Assembly (NCBI GenBank): GCA_036555065.1
Contig: DATBLZ010000053.1
Location: forward strand, 1 to 44,681
Direction: 5' to 3'
Origin: DATBLZ01 sp036555065
GTDB lineage: Bacteria; Pseudomonadota; Gammaproteobacteria; Steroidobacterales; Rariloculaceae
DNA: 44,681 bases
Shown: positions 16,008 through 24,036 of the stretch, in pieces
Layout of the letters: each line of letters begins with the position of its first letter
How positions within the stretch are numbered: the stretch's first letter is position 1
The notes under the pieces: generated by a model
Databases searched by the model: none
What the model saw: only the letters and a program-made list of their open reading frames with translations
Told to the model about the DNA's origin: nothing
Made by a program: the position numbers and the translations under genes

Positions 16008-16742
16008 ATGGCCAAGATACGAATCGCCGCATGCGCGCCCCTTGCGCTCATCTTGCTCATTGCCTCCGGCGAAACACTCGCGGCATCGCTCGATACGGAC
16101 CGCGTGATCCGCGCCACCGAGGGATCGGGCAAAGACCAACATCGAGTCTCCGCGTCGCACGCCGAGCTCATCGAACACCGGTTCAGCGCTGCAGACGTCG
16201 CCGCTCTCTCGAAGGTCCGCGCGCCCGCAGCTTCGAGTGCAGTCACGATCGGCGACCACTGGATCTACGATGCCGGCGCCACGGTTTACGACGATTTCGA
16301 CGCCGACGGCTACTACCGATTCGTCAGCGTGCGGATCGACGCCGATACGTTTTTCAGCCGCTCGTTCGTCTATGCCGTGATCTACCTGAGCGCCGACGGC
16401 GAATGGTTCGAGCACTTTTACTCGACCAAGGATTTCGAGATAAATGGGGCGACCTCGGATGACGAGTATTTCGTCGACGTCGAGCTCGTATCGGGATATC
16501 CGCCCGGGCGCTACGACGTGCTCGTCGAGCTCTACGACGCAGATCTCGGGCTCTACATGGACGAATTCGGTCCGGAGCAATCGCCCACTCTCGAGCTCTT
16601 GCCGCTCGAGGACGCGAGCTTCGACGAGCCGGTCCCGCCGGTCATTGTCGTCGAAGAGCACGGCGGCGGCGGTGCCATGTCGCTGTGGATGGTGCTAGCC
16701 TTGCTCGGGCTTGCCGTGACTCGGCGCTTGACTGCGGAGTAA
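16008..16742 (+). CDS. Choice-of-anchor H family protein with GlyGly-CTERM tail
   Basis: This is a secreted 244-residue protein of unknown biochemical role. A signal peptide (residues 1-26, MAKIRIAACAPLAL core) leads into a beta-rich domain with aromatic, acidic strands (TIGDHWIYDAG, YYRFVSVRIDADTFF, GRYDVLVELYDA) typical of choice-of-anchor H proteins. The last 26 residues are a GlyGly-CTERM sorting signal: GGGG, a hydrophobic span and an RR-containing basic end. Such tails are processed by rhombosortase, leading to surface attachment or type II secretion. No rhombosortase gene is in the window. The start at ATG 16008, not the ATG at 15975, is set by a GAGGAGAG site seven bases upstream. A sterol-desaturase gene starts four bases after its stop. 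Confidence 0.85.
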   Translation: MAKIRIAACAPLALILLIASGETLAASLDTDRVIRATEGSGKDQHRVSASHAELIEHRFSAADVAALSKVRAPAASSAVTIGDHWIYDAGATVYDDFDADGYYRFVSVRIDADTFFSRSFVYAVIYLSADGEWFEHFYSTKDFEINGATSDDEYFVDVELVSGYPPGRYDVLVELYDADLGLYMDEFGPEQSPTLELLPLEDASFDEPVPPVIVVEEHGGGGAMSLWMVLALLGLAVTRRLTAE

Positions 16743-16746
16743 CTCC

Positions 16747-17541
16747 TTGGATCGGATCGGCAGTCTGTTCGTCGCGCTGTTGCTGCTCTCGGCCTTCTTT
16801 TGGCTCGTCGAGTCGCTATTCGCGGCGAACCCTGAGCAGCCGCGCCTGCACAGGCGCCGCGGCTTCAAGACGGACCTCGTCTATTGGTTTGCGACGCCGC
16901 TCGTGACGAAGTCCGTTTCGCAAATCGGCCTCGCGCTCATTCTGATCGCCGTTTACCGACAAAGCGTTCCGGAGATTCAGCAGATGCTCGCCGCGCGCGA
17001 CACGGCGCTCGCGGGCCAGCCGCTTTGGCTGCAGGCGATCGAGATGCTCGTGATTGGCGATTTCATCGGGTACTGGATGCACCGTTGGTTCCATGGCAAG
17101 CGCCTGTGGAAATTCCACGCGATCCACCATTGCTCGAAAGACCTCGATTGGCTCTCCTCGGTGCGCTTGCATCCCGTCAACGATTGGCTGTCACGCTGGG
17201 TGCAAGCTTCGGTGCTCGTCGTCATGGGATTCGCGCCGGTTGCGATCGCCGCGTACATTCCGTTCTTGACCTTCTATGCCGTTTTCATTCACGCGAACGT
17301 AGCGTGGGGTTTCGGACCGCTCGCGCGCGTCGTCGCGAGCCCCAAGTTTCATCGTTGGCACCACACCTCCGAGGACGAAGGGCTCGACAAGAATCTCGCG
17401 GGGCTCTTCCCGATCTGGGACGTGCTCTTCGGCACGTACTACATGCCCAACGATCGCCTGCCGCAGGTGTTCGGCCTCAAGAACGACAGCGTTCCCGAAG
17501 GCTTCTTCGGGCAGTTGCTCTATCCGTTTCGTCGCGGCTAA
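16747..17541 (+). CDS. Sterol desaturase/fatty acid hydroxylase family membrane protein
   Basis: This is a di-iron membrane oxygenase of the fatty-acid-hydroxylase superfamily; the lipid substrate is unknown. All histidine clusters are present: HRWFH (112-116), HAIHH (124-128) and HRWHH (202-206), plus H142 and H182. Hydrophobic spans lie at about 5-25, 50-70, 95-110 and 155-185, and the length of 264 residues is usual. Translation should start at TTG 16747, with GGAG seven bases upstream inside the previous gene's last codons. The two genes form a pair with a 4-bp gap. The last codons (Arg-Gly) and the TAA stop lie inside a REP element, so the 3' end may have been reshaped by it. Confidence 0.9.
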   Translation: MDRIGSLFVALLLLSAFFWLVESLFAANPEQPRLHRRRGFKTDLVYWFATPLVTKSVSQIGLALILIAVYRQSVPEIQQMLAARDTALAGQPLWLQAIEMLVIGDFIGYWMHRWFHGKRLWKFHAIHHCSKDLDWLSSVRLHPVNDWLSRWVQASVLVVMGFAPVAIAAYIPFLTFYAVFIHANVAWGFGPLARVVASPKFHRWHHTSEDEGLDKNLAGLFPIWDVLFGTYYMPNDRLPQVFGLKNDSVPEGFFGQLLYPFRRG

Positions 17542-17553
17542 AGCCGCTCCCAC
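17531..17553 (-). repeat. REP palindromic element (overlaps a stop codon)
   Basis: A 23-bp REP in reverse orientation (plus strand GTCGCGGC...GCTCCCAC) covers the final codons and TAA stop of the desaturase gene. It lies between two convergent genes, a usual REP location, and could serve as a transcript-end hairpin. Confidence 0.85.
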
Positions 17554-17574
17554 ACTAGGTGGCCCGCACCCGCA

Positions 17575-18912
17575 CTACGCGGCCCGCACCCAGCGCACGA
17601 GCGTCTTGAAGACCGGCGGCTTGCCGAACATCAGCAGCCCGATCCGGAAAATCTTCGCCGCGACCCAAGTCGCGCCGATGACTCCGAGGATGCCGATCGC
17701 GATCGACGCCCAGACCTGCCACAGCGGCGGCGGCTGCGTCGAGGCTAACCGCAACAGCATGCCGAACGTGTTGAGCGGCGGGACGAAGCTCGCGACCATC
17801 GCGAGCGTCGAATCCGGATCCCGCGACACCGGGACCATGAGAAACCACGGCAGGATCATGATCAGCATGAGCGGCGTCATCAGCGACTGTGCTTCACGCA
17901 TGTCGTTGACGGCGGCTCCCGCGGCCATCATGAGCGAGCCGAGCGTGAAAAAGCCGATCACGAAAAATATGAACAAATAGAGAATCAGAATCGGCTCGAG
18001 CAGGCCGAACATCGAAAACGAGGTCAATGTAAGCAGCCCGAGTAGGATATAGACGCTCATCGCGAGCAAGGTGATCGCCATATGGCCGAGAAGCTTACCG
18101 GCCATGAGCTGCATCGGCGAAACGGCCGACAGGAGCACCTCCATCACGCGGCTCGACTTCTCCTCGATCGTCGTCGTGAGCAAGCCTTGGCCGCTGCCCA
18201 TGACTCCCATCATCAGCAACACCATGAACATGATCGGCAGCGCGAACTGGAATCCCCCGACTGTGCGCCGTTCGCCCTCGTCGCTGACGGTCGTCGACTG
18301 CACACGCGGCACGGTCCCGAGCTCGTTGACGAGCGCGCGGTCGAGCCCGCGGCTCTTCATGCGCGCACTCACGATTGCTTCGCGCAGGCTTTGGTGGACT
18401 GCAATTTCGGCGCGCGTGTCCTGGTTCGCCGGCACGTACAGGTCGTACGAGCCGTAACGCGGCTCGCCGGACCCGGGCTCGACGGCGTTAGCGTGAATGA
18501 CGGCGAGCGCTAGATGCGGCGTTTCCGGGGTCCCCGTAAGAAGCCAAGCCTTCTCCGCTTCGAGATCCGCGCCGACGGGCCGCTCGACGAGCGTAAGATC
18601 CGGCCGCATCGCAAGGGCATCGGCAACAATGTCGTCGCTCGCCTCGGCGCGGTTGCGCCGAATCAAATCGACGAGATCGGCGGCCGAGGTCCCTTCGGAA
18701 AGCCCGGCGCGTAGCTCGGGTATGACGAGCTCCGTGGAGTCGATGACCGCAAGCTCGCCTTTGACCGCGAAAGCACTGGCACCGAAGAGCCGCGGGCCGA
18801 CGACGGCCATGATCACGATCATGACGGGTAATACCATGAGGCCGATGATGAAGGCCTTCGTGAACACCGTCGCGACGAATTCGCGCGCCGCGATTCGCCA
18901 AATCTTGCTCAT
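17575..18912 (-). CDS. ABC transporter permease (NatB/YhaP type, ABC-2 family)
   Basis: This is the membrane subunit of an ABC-2 exporter of the NatB type, 445 residues. One span lies near the N terminus (about 20-42), then a large extracytoplasmic domain (about 45-225). A C-terminal block of about five spans contains the ABC-2 signature region (GSGQGLLTTTIEEKSSRVME, then LLSAVSPMQLMAGKLLG). NatAB-like systems export sodium or toxic compounds; the substrate here is not known. The ATG at 18912 overlaps the ATPase stop by four bases (ATGA), so the two subunits are translationally coupled. The upstream extension of the open frame lies inside the ATPase gene and is not translated. The 3' end faces the sterol desaturase gene. 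Confidence 0.92.
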   Translation of the reverse strand: MSKIWRIAAREFVATVFTKAFIIGLMVLPVMIVIMAVVGPRLFGASAFAVKGELAVIDSTELVIPELRAGLSEGTSAADLVDLIRRNRAEASDDIVADALAMRPDLTLVERPVGADLEAEKAWLLTGTPETPHLALAVIHANAVEPGSGEPRYGSYDLYVPANQDTRAEIAVHQSLREAIVSARMKSRGLDRALVNELGTVPRVQSTTVSDEGERRTVGGFQFALPIMFMVLLMMGVMGSGQGLLTTTIEEKSSRVMEVLLSAVSPMQLMAGKLLGHMAITLLAMSVYILLGLLTLTSFSMFGLLEPILILYLFIFFVIGFFTLGSLMMAAGAAVNDMREAQSLMTPLMLIMILPWFLMVPVSRDPDSTLAMVASFVPPLNTFGMLLRLASTQPPPLWQVWASIAIGILGVIGATWVAAKIFRIGLLMFGKPPVFKTLVRWVRAA

Positions 18913-19901
18913 CGGGCCTCCACCGCTTGCGCCCCTTGCAGCTCTGCCAGAAGCTTGCGCTCGGCCTCGTCGGATCCGGTGTCGTCTTTGACGATCTGGA
19001 TGAAAATGTCCTCGAGCCGTGGACGCTTGAGCTCGAGCCGCGCGACTGGAACGGCCGCGGCAACACGCTGCATCGCGCGCGCCGGGTCGCTGCCGGCGCG
19101 CAGCCAAACCTCATAGCCGCCGTCGAGAGCCCTTAGGCTCTCGACCTCCGCGAGGCCGGTAATTGGAGCCATATCCCCACCGGCATTGAGCGGCTCGAGC
19201 ATGATCGCCCGCGGGTCGTAGCGCCGCCGGATCGCGCTCACGGGATCATCGAGCACCTTGCGGCCGCGGTGGACCATGATGACGTGATCGCAGATCTCCT
19301 CGGCTTGCGGCATCACGTGCGTCGAGAACAGGACCGTAGCGCCGCGCTCGTGCTCCGCGACGATGCAGTCGCGCAGGAGCCGCATGCTCAACGGGTCGAG
19401 GCCGCTGAAAGGCTCGTCGAGAATCAATAGGTCGGGCTCATGGATGATCGCCGCGACGAACTGAATCTTCTGCAGCATGCCCTTCGAGAGCTCCTCGCAC
19501 TTCTTGTTCTCCACACCCGCAAGGCCGACGCGTCCGACGAGCTTGCGGATGCGGCTGTCGAGATCGGGATCGGTGAGGCCCTTGAGCCGGGCGATGAACG
19601 TGAGATACGCAGCGACCTTCATCTTACGATAGACGCCGCGCTCTTCCGGGAGATATCCGATGCGATCCTTTGCTTCGAGCGCGGAGGCGCGGCCGAGCAC
19701 GCTGATCTCGCCCGAATCGGGGAACAAGATCGACATGATCATGCGGATCGACGTCGTCTTTCCCGCGCCATTCGGACCGATGAAGCCATAAAGGCCGCCG
19801 CGCGGAATCGTGAGATCGAAATTGGCGACAGCCTGGGTGTCGCCGAAGGTCTTCGTCACGCCGCGCAGGGAAACTGCCGGGCCCTGATTTCTAGAATCCA
19901 C
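18909..19901 (-). CDS. ABC transporter ATP-binding protein (NatA-like)
   Basis: This is the ATPase subunit of the exporter, 330 residues. Walker A is GPNGAGKTT (42-50), the signature is the LSKGM variant used by NatA-type proteins, and Walker B is LLILDEPFSGLDP. The H-loop histidine is in FSTHV. A C-terminal domain of about 90 residues (DUF4162-like) follows the nucleotide-binding domain. The start is placed at GTG 19901, which has GGGGG four to five bases upstream. Longer starts are less likely because the sigma32-type groES promoter (plus strand) occupies 19989-20015 and no ribosome site is seen there. It diverges from groESL and overlaps the permease gene by four bases. Confidence 0.92.
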   Translation of the reverse strand: MDSRNQGPAVSLRGVTKTFGDTQAVANFDLTIPRGGLYGFIGPNGAGKTTSIRMIMSILFPDSGEISVLGRASALEAKDRIGYLPEERGVYRKMKVAAYLTFIARLKGLTDPDLDSRIRKLVGRVGLAGVENKKCEELSKGMLQKIQFVAAIIHEPDLLILDEPFSGLDPLSMRLLRDCIVAEHERGATVLFSTHVMPQAEEICDHVIMVHRGRKVLDDPVSAIRRRYDPRAIMLEPLNAGGDMAPITGLAEVESLRALDGGYEVWLRAGSDPARAMQRVAAAVPVARLELKRPRLEDIFIQIVKDDTGSDEAERKLLAELQGAQAVEAR

Positions 19902-19988
19902 GCATTCCCCCGAGCCGCAACTCGACCATCCGTGGCGGGCCATCATAAAGCGAATCTTCCATGCGCCATATCCAGCGGCGCCGGGGTA

Positions 19989-20015
19989 TTGAAATCTTTG
20001 CAGTTGGCCCCACAC
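19989..20015 (+). promoter_or_regulatory. Sigma32 (RpoH) heat-shock promoter of groESL
   Basis: TTGAAA (19989-19994), a 13-bp spacer and CCCCACAC (20008-20015) match the RpoH consensus (CTTGAAA, N13-14, CCCCATNT) closely. The predicted transcript begins near 20022, leaving a 100-base leader before groES. No CIRCE inverted repeat is visible, so control should be through sigma32 rather than HrcA. Confidence 0.75.
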
Positions 20016-20121
20016 TCGGGGCACCCGGCTCGGGGCGCGAGGCGGTGCGCGCGTTCCTTTGAGCGAGCGGAACTAAATTCGATAACCTGTTGATTTATTG
20101 CGTTTTACGGAGGAAAATACC

Positions 20122-20412
20122 ATGAAGATTCGGCCTCTCCACGATCGGATCGTCGTCAAACGCCTCGACGAGGAGCGTACGTCACCGGGGGGCATCGTGA
20201 TCCCCGATACCGCCGCCGAAAAGCCGATTCGCGGCAAAGTCATCGCCGTCGGCAAAGGCAAGCTGCTCGAAAACGGGGAAATTCGCCCCGTCGACCTCAA
20301 GGTCGGCGACCAGGTGCTGTTCGGCAAATACACGGGAACTGAGATCAAGGTGGATGGAGAAGAGCTGCTCGTGATGCGCGAAGACGACGTCATGGGCGTG
20401 TTCGAGAAGTAG
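20122..20412 (+). CDS. groES: Co-chaperonin GroES
   Basis: GroES forms the heptameric lid of the GroEL folding chamber. The 96-residue product has the family N terminus MKIRPLHDRIVVKR, the mobile loop (ERTSPGGIVIPDTAAEKP, about 18-35) and the C-terminal GTEIKVDGEELLVMRE block. The start is the ATG at 20122, with GGAGG 8-12 bases upstream; an ATG-like extension from 20098 would add eight unconserved residues. It is followed after 10 bp by groEL and preceded by a sigma32-type promoter. Confidence 0.98.
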   Translation: MKIRPLHDRIVVKRLDEERTSPGGIVIPDTAAEKPIRGKVIAVGKGKLLENGEIRPVDLKVGDQVLFGKYTGTEIKVDGEELLVMREDDVMGVFEK

Positions 20413-20422
20413 GAGAAAGCCA

Positions 20423-22063
20423 ATGGCTGCCAAACAATTGATGTTTTCCCAGCAAGCTCGCGCAGAGATGCTGAAGGGCGTAAACGTACTCGCGAACGCC
20501 GTCAAAGAGACTCTTGGACCGAAAGGTCGCAACGTCCTCATCGAGAAAAGCTTCGGCGCTCCCGTCGTCACGAAGGACGGCGTCACGGTCGCGAAGGAAA
20601 TCACTCTCGAGAACAAGATCCAGAATATCGGTGCGCAAATGGTCAAGGAGGTCGCTTCGAAGACCTCCGACACCGCCGGTGACGGCACGACGACGGCAAC
20701 CGTGCTCGCGCAGGCGATCTTTCGCGAGGGCCTCAAGGCCGTCGAGTCCGGCATGGACCCGATGGACTTGAAGCGCGGCATCGAGAAAGGCGCCGTGGTC
20801 GCGGTCGAGGAGCTCAAGAAGCTCTCGAAACCGTGCAAGGACGCGACTGCCATCGCTCAGGTCGGCACGATCTCGGCGAATTCCGATGAATCCGTCGGTC
20901 GAATCATCGCCGATGCGATGGAGAAAGTCGGCAAGGAAGGCGTGATCACCATCGAGGAAGGCTCGTCGATCGAGAACGAGCTCGAGCTCGTCGAAGGCAT
21001 GCAATTCGACCGTGGTTATTTGTCGCCCTACTTTATCAACGACCAGGCGACGATGTCGGCGCAGCTCGAGAACCCGTTCATTCTCATCAACGACAAAAAG
21101 ATCGCCAACATTCGGGAGATGCTGCCCGTGCTCGAGCAAGTCGCCAAAGCCGGGCGGCCACTGCTCGTCATCGCCGAAGACGTCGAAGGCGAAGCGCTTG
21201 CGACACTCGTCGTCAACAATCTGCGCGGTGTGTTGAAGGCCGCGGCGGTCAAGGCGCCCGGCTTCGGTGATCGGCGCAAAGCCATGCTCCAGGACATCGC
21301 GATCTTGACCGGCGGTAAGGTCATCTCCGAGGAGGTCGGCTTGACGCTCGAGAAAGCGACGCTCGCCGACCTCGGCAACGCGAAGAAGATCCGCATCGCC
21401 AAGGAAGAAACGACGATCGTCGACGGCGCCGGGAAGAAAACCGCGATCCAAGGGCGCGTCAAGGAGCTCCAACAGCAAATCGAGGAGACTACGTCGGACT
21501 ACGATCGCGAGAAGCTCGAAGAGCGCGTCGCGAAGCTCGCGGGCGGCGTCGCGCTCGTCAAGGTCGGAGCCGCGACCGAAATCGAGATGAAAGAAAAGAA
21601 GGCCCGCGTCGAGGACGCGTTGCACGCAACGCGTGCCGCCGTCCAAGAAGGCATCGTGCCCGGCGGCGGCGTCGCCCTCATACGTGCGCGCAAGGCCGTC
21701 GAAGCGATTGCGCCGGACAGCGAGGACCAACGCGCCGGGATCCGCATCCTATTGCGCGCCATGGAAGAGCCGCTGCGCCAGATCGTCGCGAACGGCGGCG
21801 CCGATGCGGCGGTCGTGCTCAACAAGGTCAAAGAAGGCAAGGGCGCGTACGGCTACAACGCGGCCACCGACGAGTACGGCGACTTGGTGGAGATGGGCAT
21901 CATCGATCCGACCAAAGTCACGCGGCTTGCGTTGCAAAACGCCGTGTCCGTCGCGGGCTTGCTGCTGACGACCGAGGCAGCGATCACGGACAAGCCGGAG
22001 AAGGAGAAAGCGCCTGGGGCTCCGGCCGGCGGCGGAATGCCGGACATGGATGACATGATGTAG
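20423..22063 (+). CDS. groEL: Chaperonin GroEL (60 kDa)
   Basis: GroEL is the ATP-driven tetradecameric chaperonin. The 546-residue product is full length, with the ATP-site block GDGTTTATVLA near residue 86, equatorial motifs through RAAVQEGIVPGGGVAL and the flexible Gly-Met tail ending GGGMPDMDDMM. A GGAG site precedes the ATG in the 10-bp gap after groES. It shows the slightly lower GC and strong codon bias expected of a highly expressed gene. An inverted pair of REPs 31 bp after the stop (22094-22147) probably protects or ends the transcript. Confidence 0.99.
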   Translation: MAAKQLMFSQQARAEMLKGVNVLANAVKETLGPKGRNVLIEKSFGAPVVTKDGVTVAKEITLENKIQNIGAQMVKEVASKTSDTAGDGTTTATVLAQAIFREGLKAVESGMDPMDLKRGIEKGAVVAVEELKKLSKPCKDATAIAQVGTISANSDESVGRIIADAMEKVGKEGVITIEEGSSIENELELVEGMQFDRGYLSPYFINDQATMSAQLENPFILINDKKIANIREMLPVLEQVAKAGRPLLVIAEDVEGEALATLVVNNLRGVLKAAAVKAPGFGDRRKAMLQDIAILTGGKVISEEVGLTLEKATLADLGNAKKIRIAKEETTIVDGAGKKTAIQGRVKELQQQIEETTSDYDREKLEERVAKLAGGVALVKVGAATEIEMKEKKARVEDALHATRAAVQEGIVPGGGVALIRARKAVEAIAPDSEDQRAGIRILLRAMEEPLRQIVANGGADAAVVLNKVKEGKGAYGYNAATDEYGDLVEMGIIDPTKVTRLALQNAVSVAGLLLTTEAAITDKPEKEKAPGAPAGGGMPDMDDMM

Positions 22064-22093
22064 CCGGCGAGTTCGGCGGAGCGGCTTTAGCCT

Positions 22094-22147
22094 GTGGGAG
22101 CGACTTTAGTCGCGATTCTTAAGAGTCGCGGCTGAAGCCGCTCCTAC
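22094..22147. repeat. Inverted pair of REP elements (BIME-like), downstream of groEL
   Basis: Two 23-bp REP palindromes in opposite orientation (22094-22116 and about 22125-22147) are joined by a short AT-rich linker. A further partial copy (GCGGCTTTAGCC) precedes them. The pair lies between the convergent groEL and PA3496-like genes; the stop codon of the latter (22146-22144) is inside the second REP. It can fold into a large hairpin. Confidence 0.88.
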
Positions 22148-22401
22148 GTCTTCTCGGAATCGAGATCGCGGTCGTAGCTCTCCCAGTCGGACAACTCGCG
22201 TGTCAAGAGACGCTCTTCGTCGCGCGCCTCGATGCGCTCGCGCATTTCGCGCCGCGGTCGCCGTCCCTTGCCGGTCTTGTTCGTCGTGGAGAGATCTTCG
22301 ACCCCTTCGTCCATGTATGTATCGGGCTCGATTTCGGCGTCGGCGTCGACATCGGTATTCCGTTCGGGACCTTTGCCCATCCTGCGTTTGGACTTGGCCA
22401 C
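22144..22401 (-). CDS. PA3496-like small charged protein (putative envelope integrity family)
   Basis: This 85-residue, very charged protein has a basic start (VAKSKRRMGKG), an acidic middle (DVDADAEIEPD) and a C-terminal helical block (RRPRREMRERIEARDEERLLTREL, split by charge pairs) resembling the PA3496 family named for envelope integrity in Pseudomonas. The resemblance is by pattern, not alignment. Start: GTG 22401, because GGAGGT lies five bases upstream; an upstream ATG at 22422 has no ribosome site. The stop TAG is supplied by a REP element. No membrane span is present. Confidence 0.65.
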   Translation of the reverse strand: MAKSKRRMGKGPERNTDVDADAEIEPDTYMDEGVEDLSTTNKTGKGRRPRREMRERIEARDEERLLTRELSDWESYDRDLDSEKT

Positions 22402-22501
22402 CCAGACCTCCTTCAACGTCACCCGAAGCGCAGCGGTACTATAGGCCGTTTTGCGAGTCAGTCAAGCCAGTTAAAGCCATACAGCTCAATAGGTTACGTC
22501 G

Positions 22502-23053
22502 TTAACTTGGCTCCGACTTGATACCGCCGATCGGCTTGCAATAGATGATCTTCGCATCGCCTTCGGCATAGAAGTTCTCGAGGCGGGCGACCTCACGATA
22601 GGCCGCCTGAGCGTAGAACGTTCGGGTCCGCGCATACGGGATCCGCGACGAAGTCTCGATGTAGAGGCGCCCGCCGCCGTGCTCGGCGACCGCGCGCTCG
22701 GTTGCGGCCAGGAGCTCGCGTCCGATCCCGAGACTTTGATAGCGCGGGTGCACGGCGATCCAGTAGAGATCGAAGCTCGATTGCGTCATCGGGGCGGGCC
22801 CCCAGGCCGCGTAGCCGACGAGCTCGTTGCCGATCTCGGCGAGCACGAAGAAGTAGCCGCTCGCCTCGCCCTGCCGCAGCCGCTCCTCGAGGAGCTCGAG
22901 CGCCACATCGCGTTCGGCAGCGTTGAAAACATCGAGCGCAGCGACGAGCTCGCGCAGACGAGCGACATCGCTCGGTTGCGGGGCAAAGCGGTACGTCGGC
23001 AGCGGGCGTCCCCGGCGCTTCGCCGCACGCTTTGCCGGGGTCTCAGGTGGCAT
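22502..23053 (-). CDS. GNAT-family N-acetyltransferase in the beta-lysine/ATP-grasp operon
   Basis: This 183-residue acetyl-CoA-dependent transferase carries the GNAT core with motif A IAVHPRYQSLGIGREL (about 99-114, QxxGxG loop) and the C-terminal YAQAAYREVARLENFY block typical of small-amine acetylating members. It is the last gene of an operon with a lysine aminomutase and two ATP-grasp ligases. In archaea and some bacteria a GNAT (AblB) acetylates beta-lysine made by the aminomutase (AblA), so a role in acetylating beta-lysine or a peptide containing it is a reasonable inference. The ATG at 23053 overlaps the preceding ATP-grasp stop by 11 bases; a TTG at 23059 is an alternative. Confidence 0.88.
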   Translation of the reverse strand: MPPETPAKRAAKRRGRPLPTYRFAPQPSDVARLRELVAALDVFNAAERDVALELLEERLRQGEASGYFFVLAEIGNELVGYAAWGPAPMTQSSFDLYWIAVHPRYQSLGIGRELLAATERAVAEHGGGRLYIETSSRIPYARTRTFYAQAAYREVARLENFYAEGDAKIIYCKPIGGIKSEPS

Positions 23054-24002
23054 CGGCAATGAGCCTCGCTAACGCGTCACCGAACGGGATACGCGCGGCC
23101 TCGAGCATCGCAGCGAAGCCGGCGTCGGGCGATAGGCACGGATTGGCATTGATCTCGAGCACCCAGAGCCGGCCTTCATCGTCGACACGAATGTCCACGC
23201 GCGCGTAGCCGCCGAGCTCGAATAGTTTCCAGCATTCGAGCGCTATCCCTGCCGCGGCGGCACGGATAGCAGGCTCCACGGCGAAGCTGCGTACCGTGCC
23301 GGCATACTCGGCGCTCGTCGAGTCCCATTTCGCCGCGTAACCGACGATGTGGGGCTTGCCCGCGGGAAAACGCTCGAATCGGATTTCGGCCACGGGCAGC
23401 ACGCTTGGGCTCGGGTCGCCGGCGAGAATCGCGACGTTGAGCTCGCGGCCCGGCACGAAACGCTCCGCAAACCATTGCCCGCCGTGCTCGCGCTCGCGGC
23501 GTGCGATCACGGCGGATACCGAGCCGCTGTCGGCGACGACCGAGTCGTCGTCGAGGCCGAGCGACGCATGCTCCCATACGGATTTGACGATCCACGGGCC
23601 GCGCGCGCGGCTTGCTTCTCCGGACGGCAAGATCTCGGGCGTCGCGATGGCGTTGTCGGCGAGCCGGCGTTTCGCGGTGAGCTTGTTCGACGTCATCCAC
23701 TGCGCGAGCGCCGAGCACCCCGTAAAGGGCATTTGCAGCGACTCGAGCAACGCTGGAACGACGTGGATGAGATCGCCGCGCCCGGCGAGCGACTCCACCA
23801 AATTGAACGCTACACGCGGCTCGAGCGACAGGAGCGTAGACTGAAGGCCTTCGAGATCGAGGCCCACAGGAACGATCACAGGCTCGTAGCCGAGAGACTC
23901 GAGGCCGCGCGATACGTAGGCCGCTTCCGCGAGAACGTCGGCCGCATCTGCAGCGCCGTTTGCCGCGGCCGCATCGTGGAGCACGGCGACTTTTCCTGAC
24001 AT
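23043..24002 (-). CDS. ATP-grasp ligase, D-Ala-D-Ala ligase-like (second copy)
   Basis: This 319-residue ATP-grasp enzyme of the Ddl-like group would form an amide bond through an acyl phosphate. Recognisable parts are the N-terminal FNLVESLAG (66-74), matching the Ddl FNxxEG region, the ATP lysine in WIVKSVWEHASLGLD (137-151), the ERFVPGRELNVAIL strand (180-193) and the metal/ATP block EINANPCLSPDAGF (283-296). It differs clearly from its neighbour at 24037-25041, so they are not a recent duplication and probably act on different substrates. It starts at ATG 24002, 34 bp after the first ATP-grasp gene. The open frame reads further upstream but in the wrong frame of that gene. True D-Ala-D-Ala ligases normally sit in murein clusters, not here. 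Confidence 0.9.
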   Translation of the reverse strand: MSGKVAVLHDAAAANGAADAADVLAEAAYVSRGLESLGYEPVIVPVGLDLEGLQSTLLSLEPRVAFNLVESLAGRGDLIHVVPALLESLQMPFTGCSALAQWMTSNKLTAKRRLADNAIATPEILPSGEASRARGPWIVKSVWEHASLGLDDDSVVADSGSVSAVIARREREHGGQWFAERFVPGRELNVAILAGDPSPSVLPVAEIRFERFPAGKPHIVGYAAKWDSTSAEYAGTVRSFAVEPAIRAAAAGIALECWKLFELGGYARVDIRVDDEGRLWVLEINANPCLSPDAGFAAMLEAARIPFGDALARLIADAT

Positions 24003-24036
24003 TGTCGTGACCGGCGCGCCGGCAGTCGTCCGTGCC

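Noticed and set aside
20390..21730. 446-codon frame antisense to groEL
   Set aside because: It lies wholly within conserved groEL and shows no family features; long antisense frames opposite groEL are common in GC-rich genomes.
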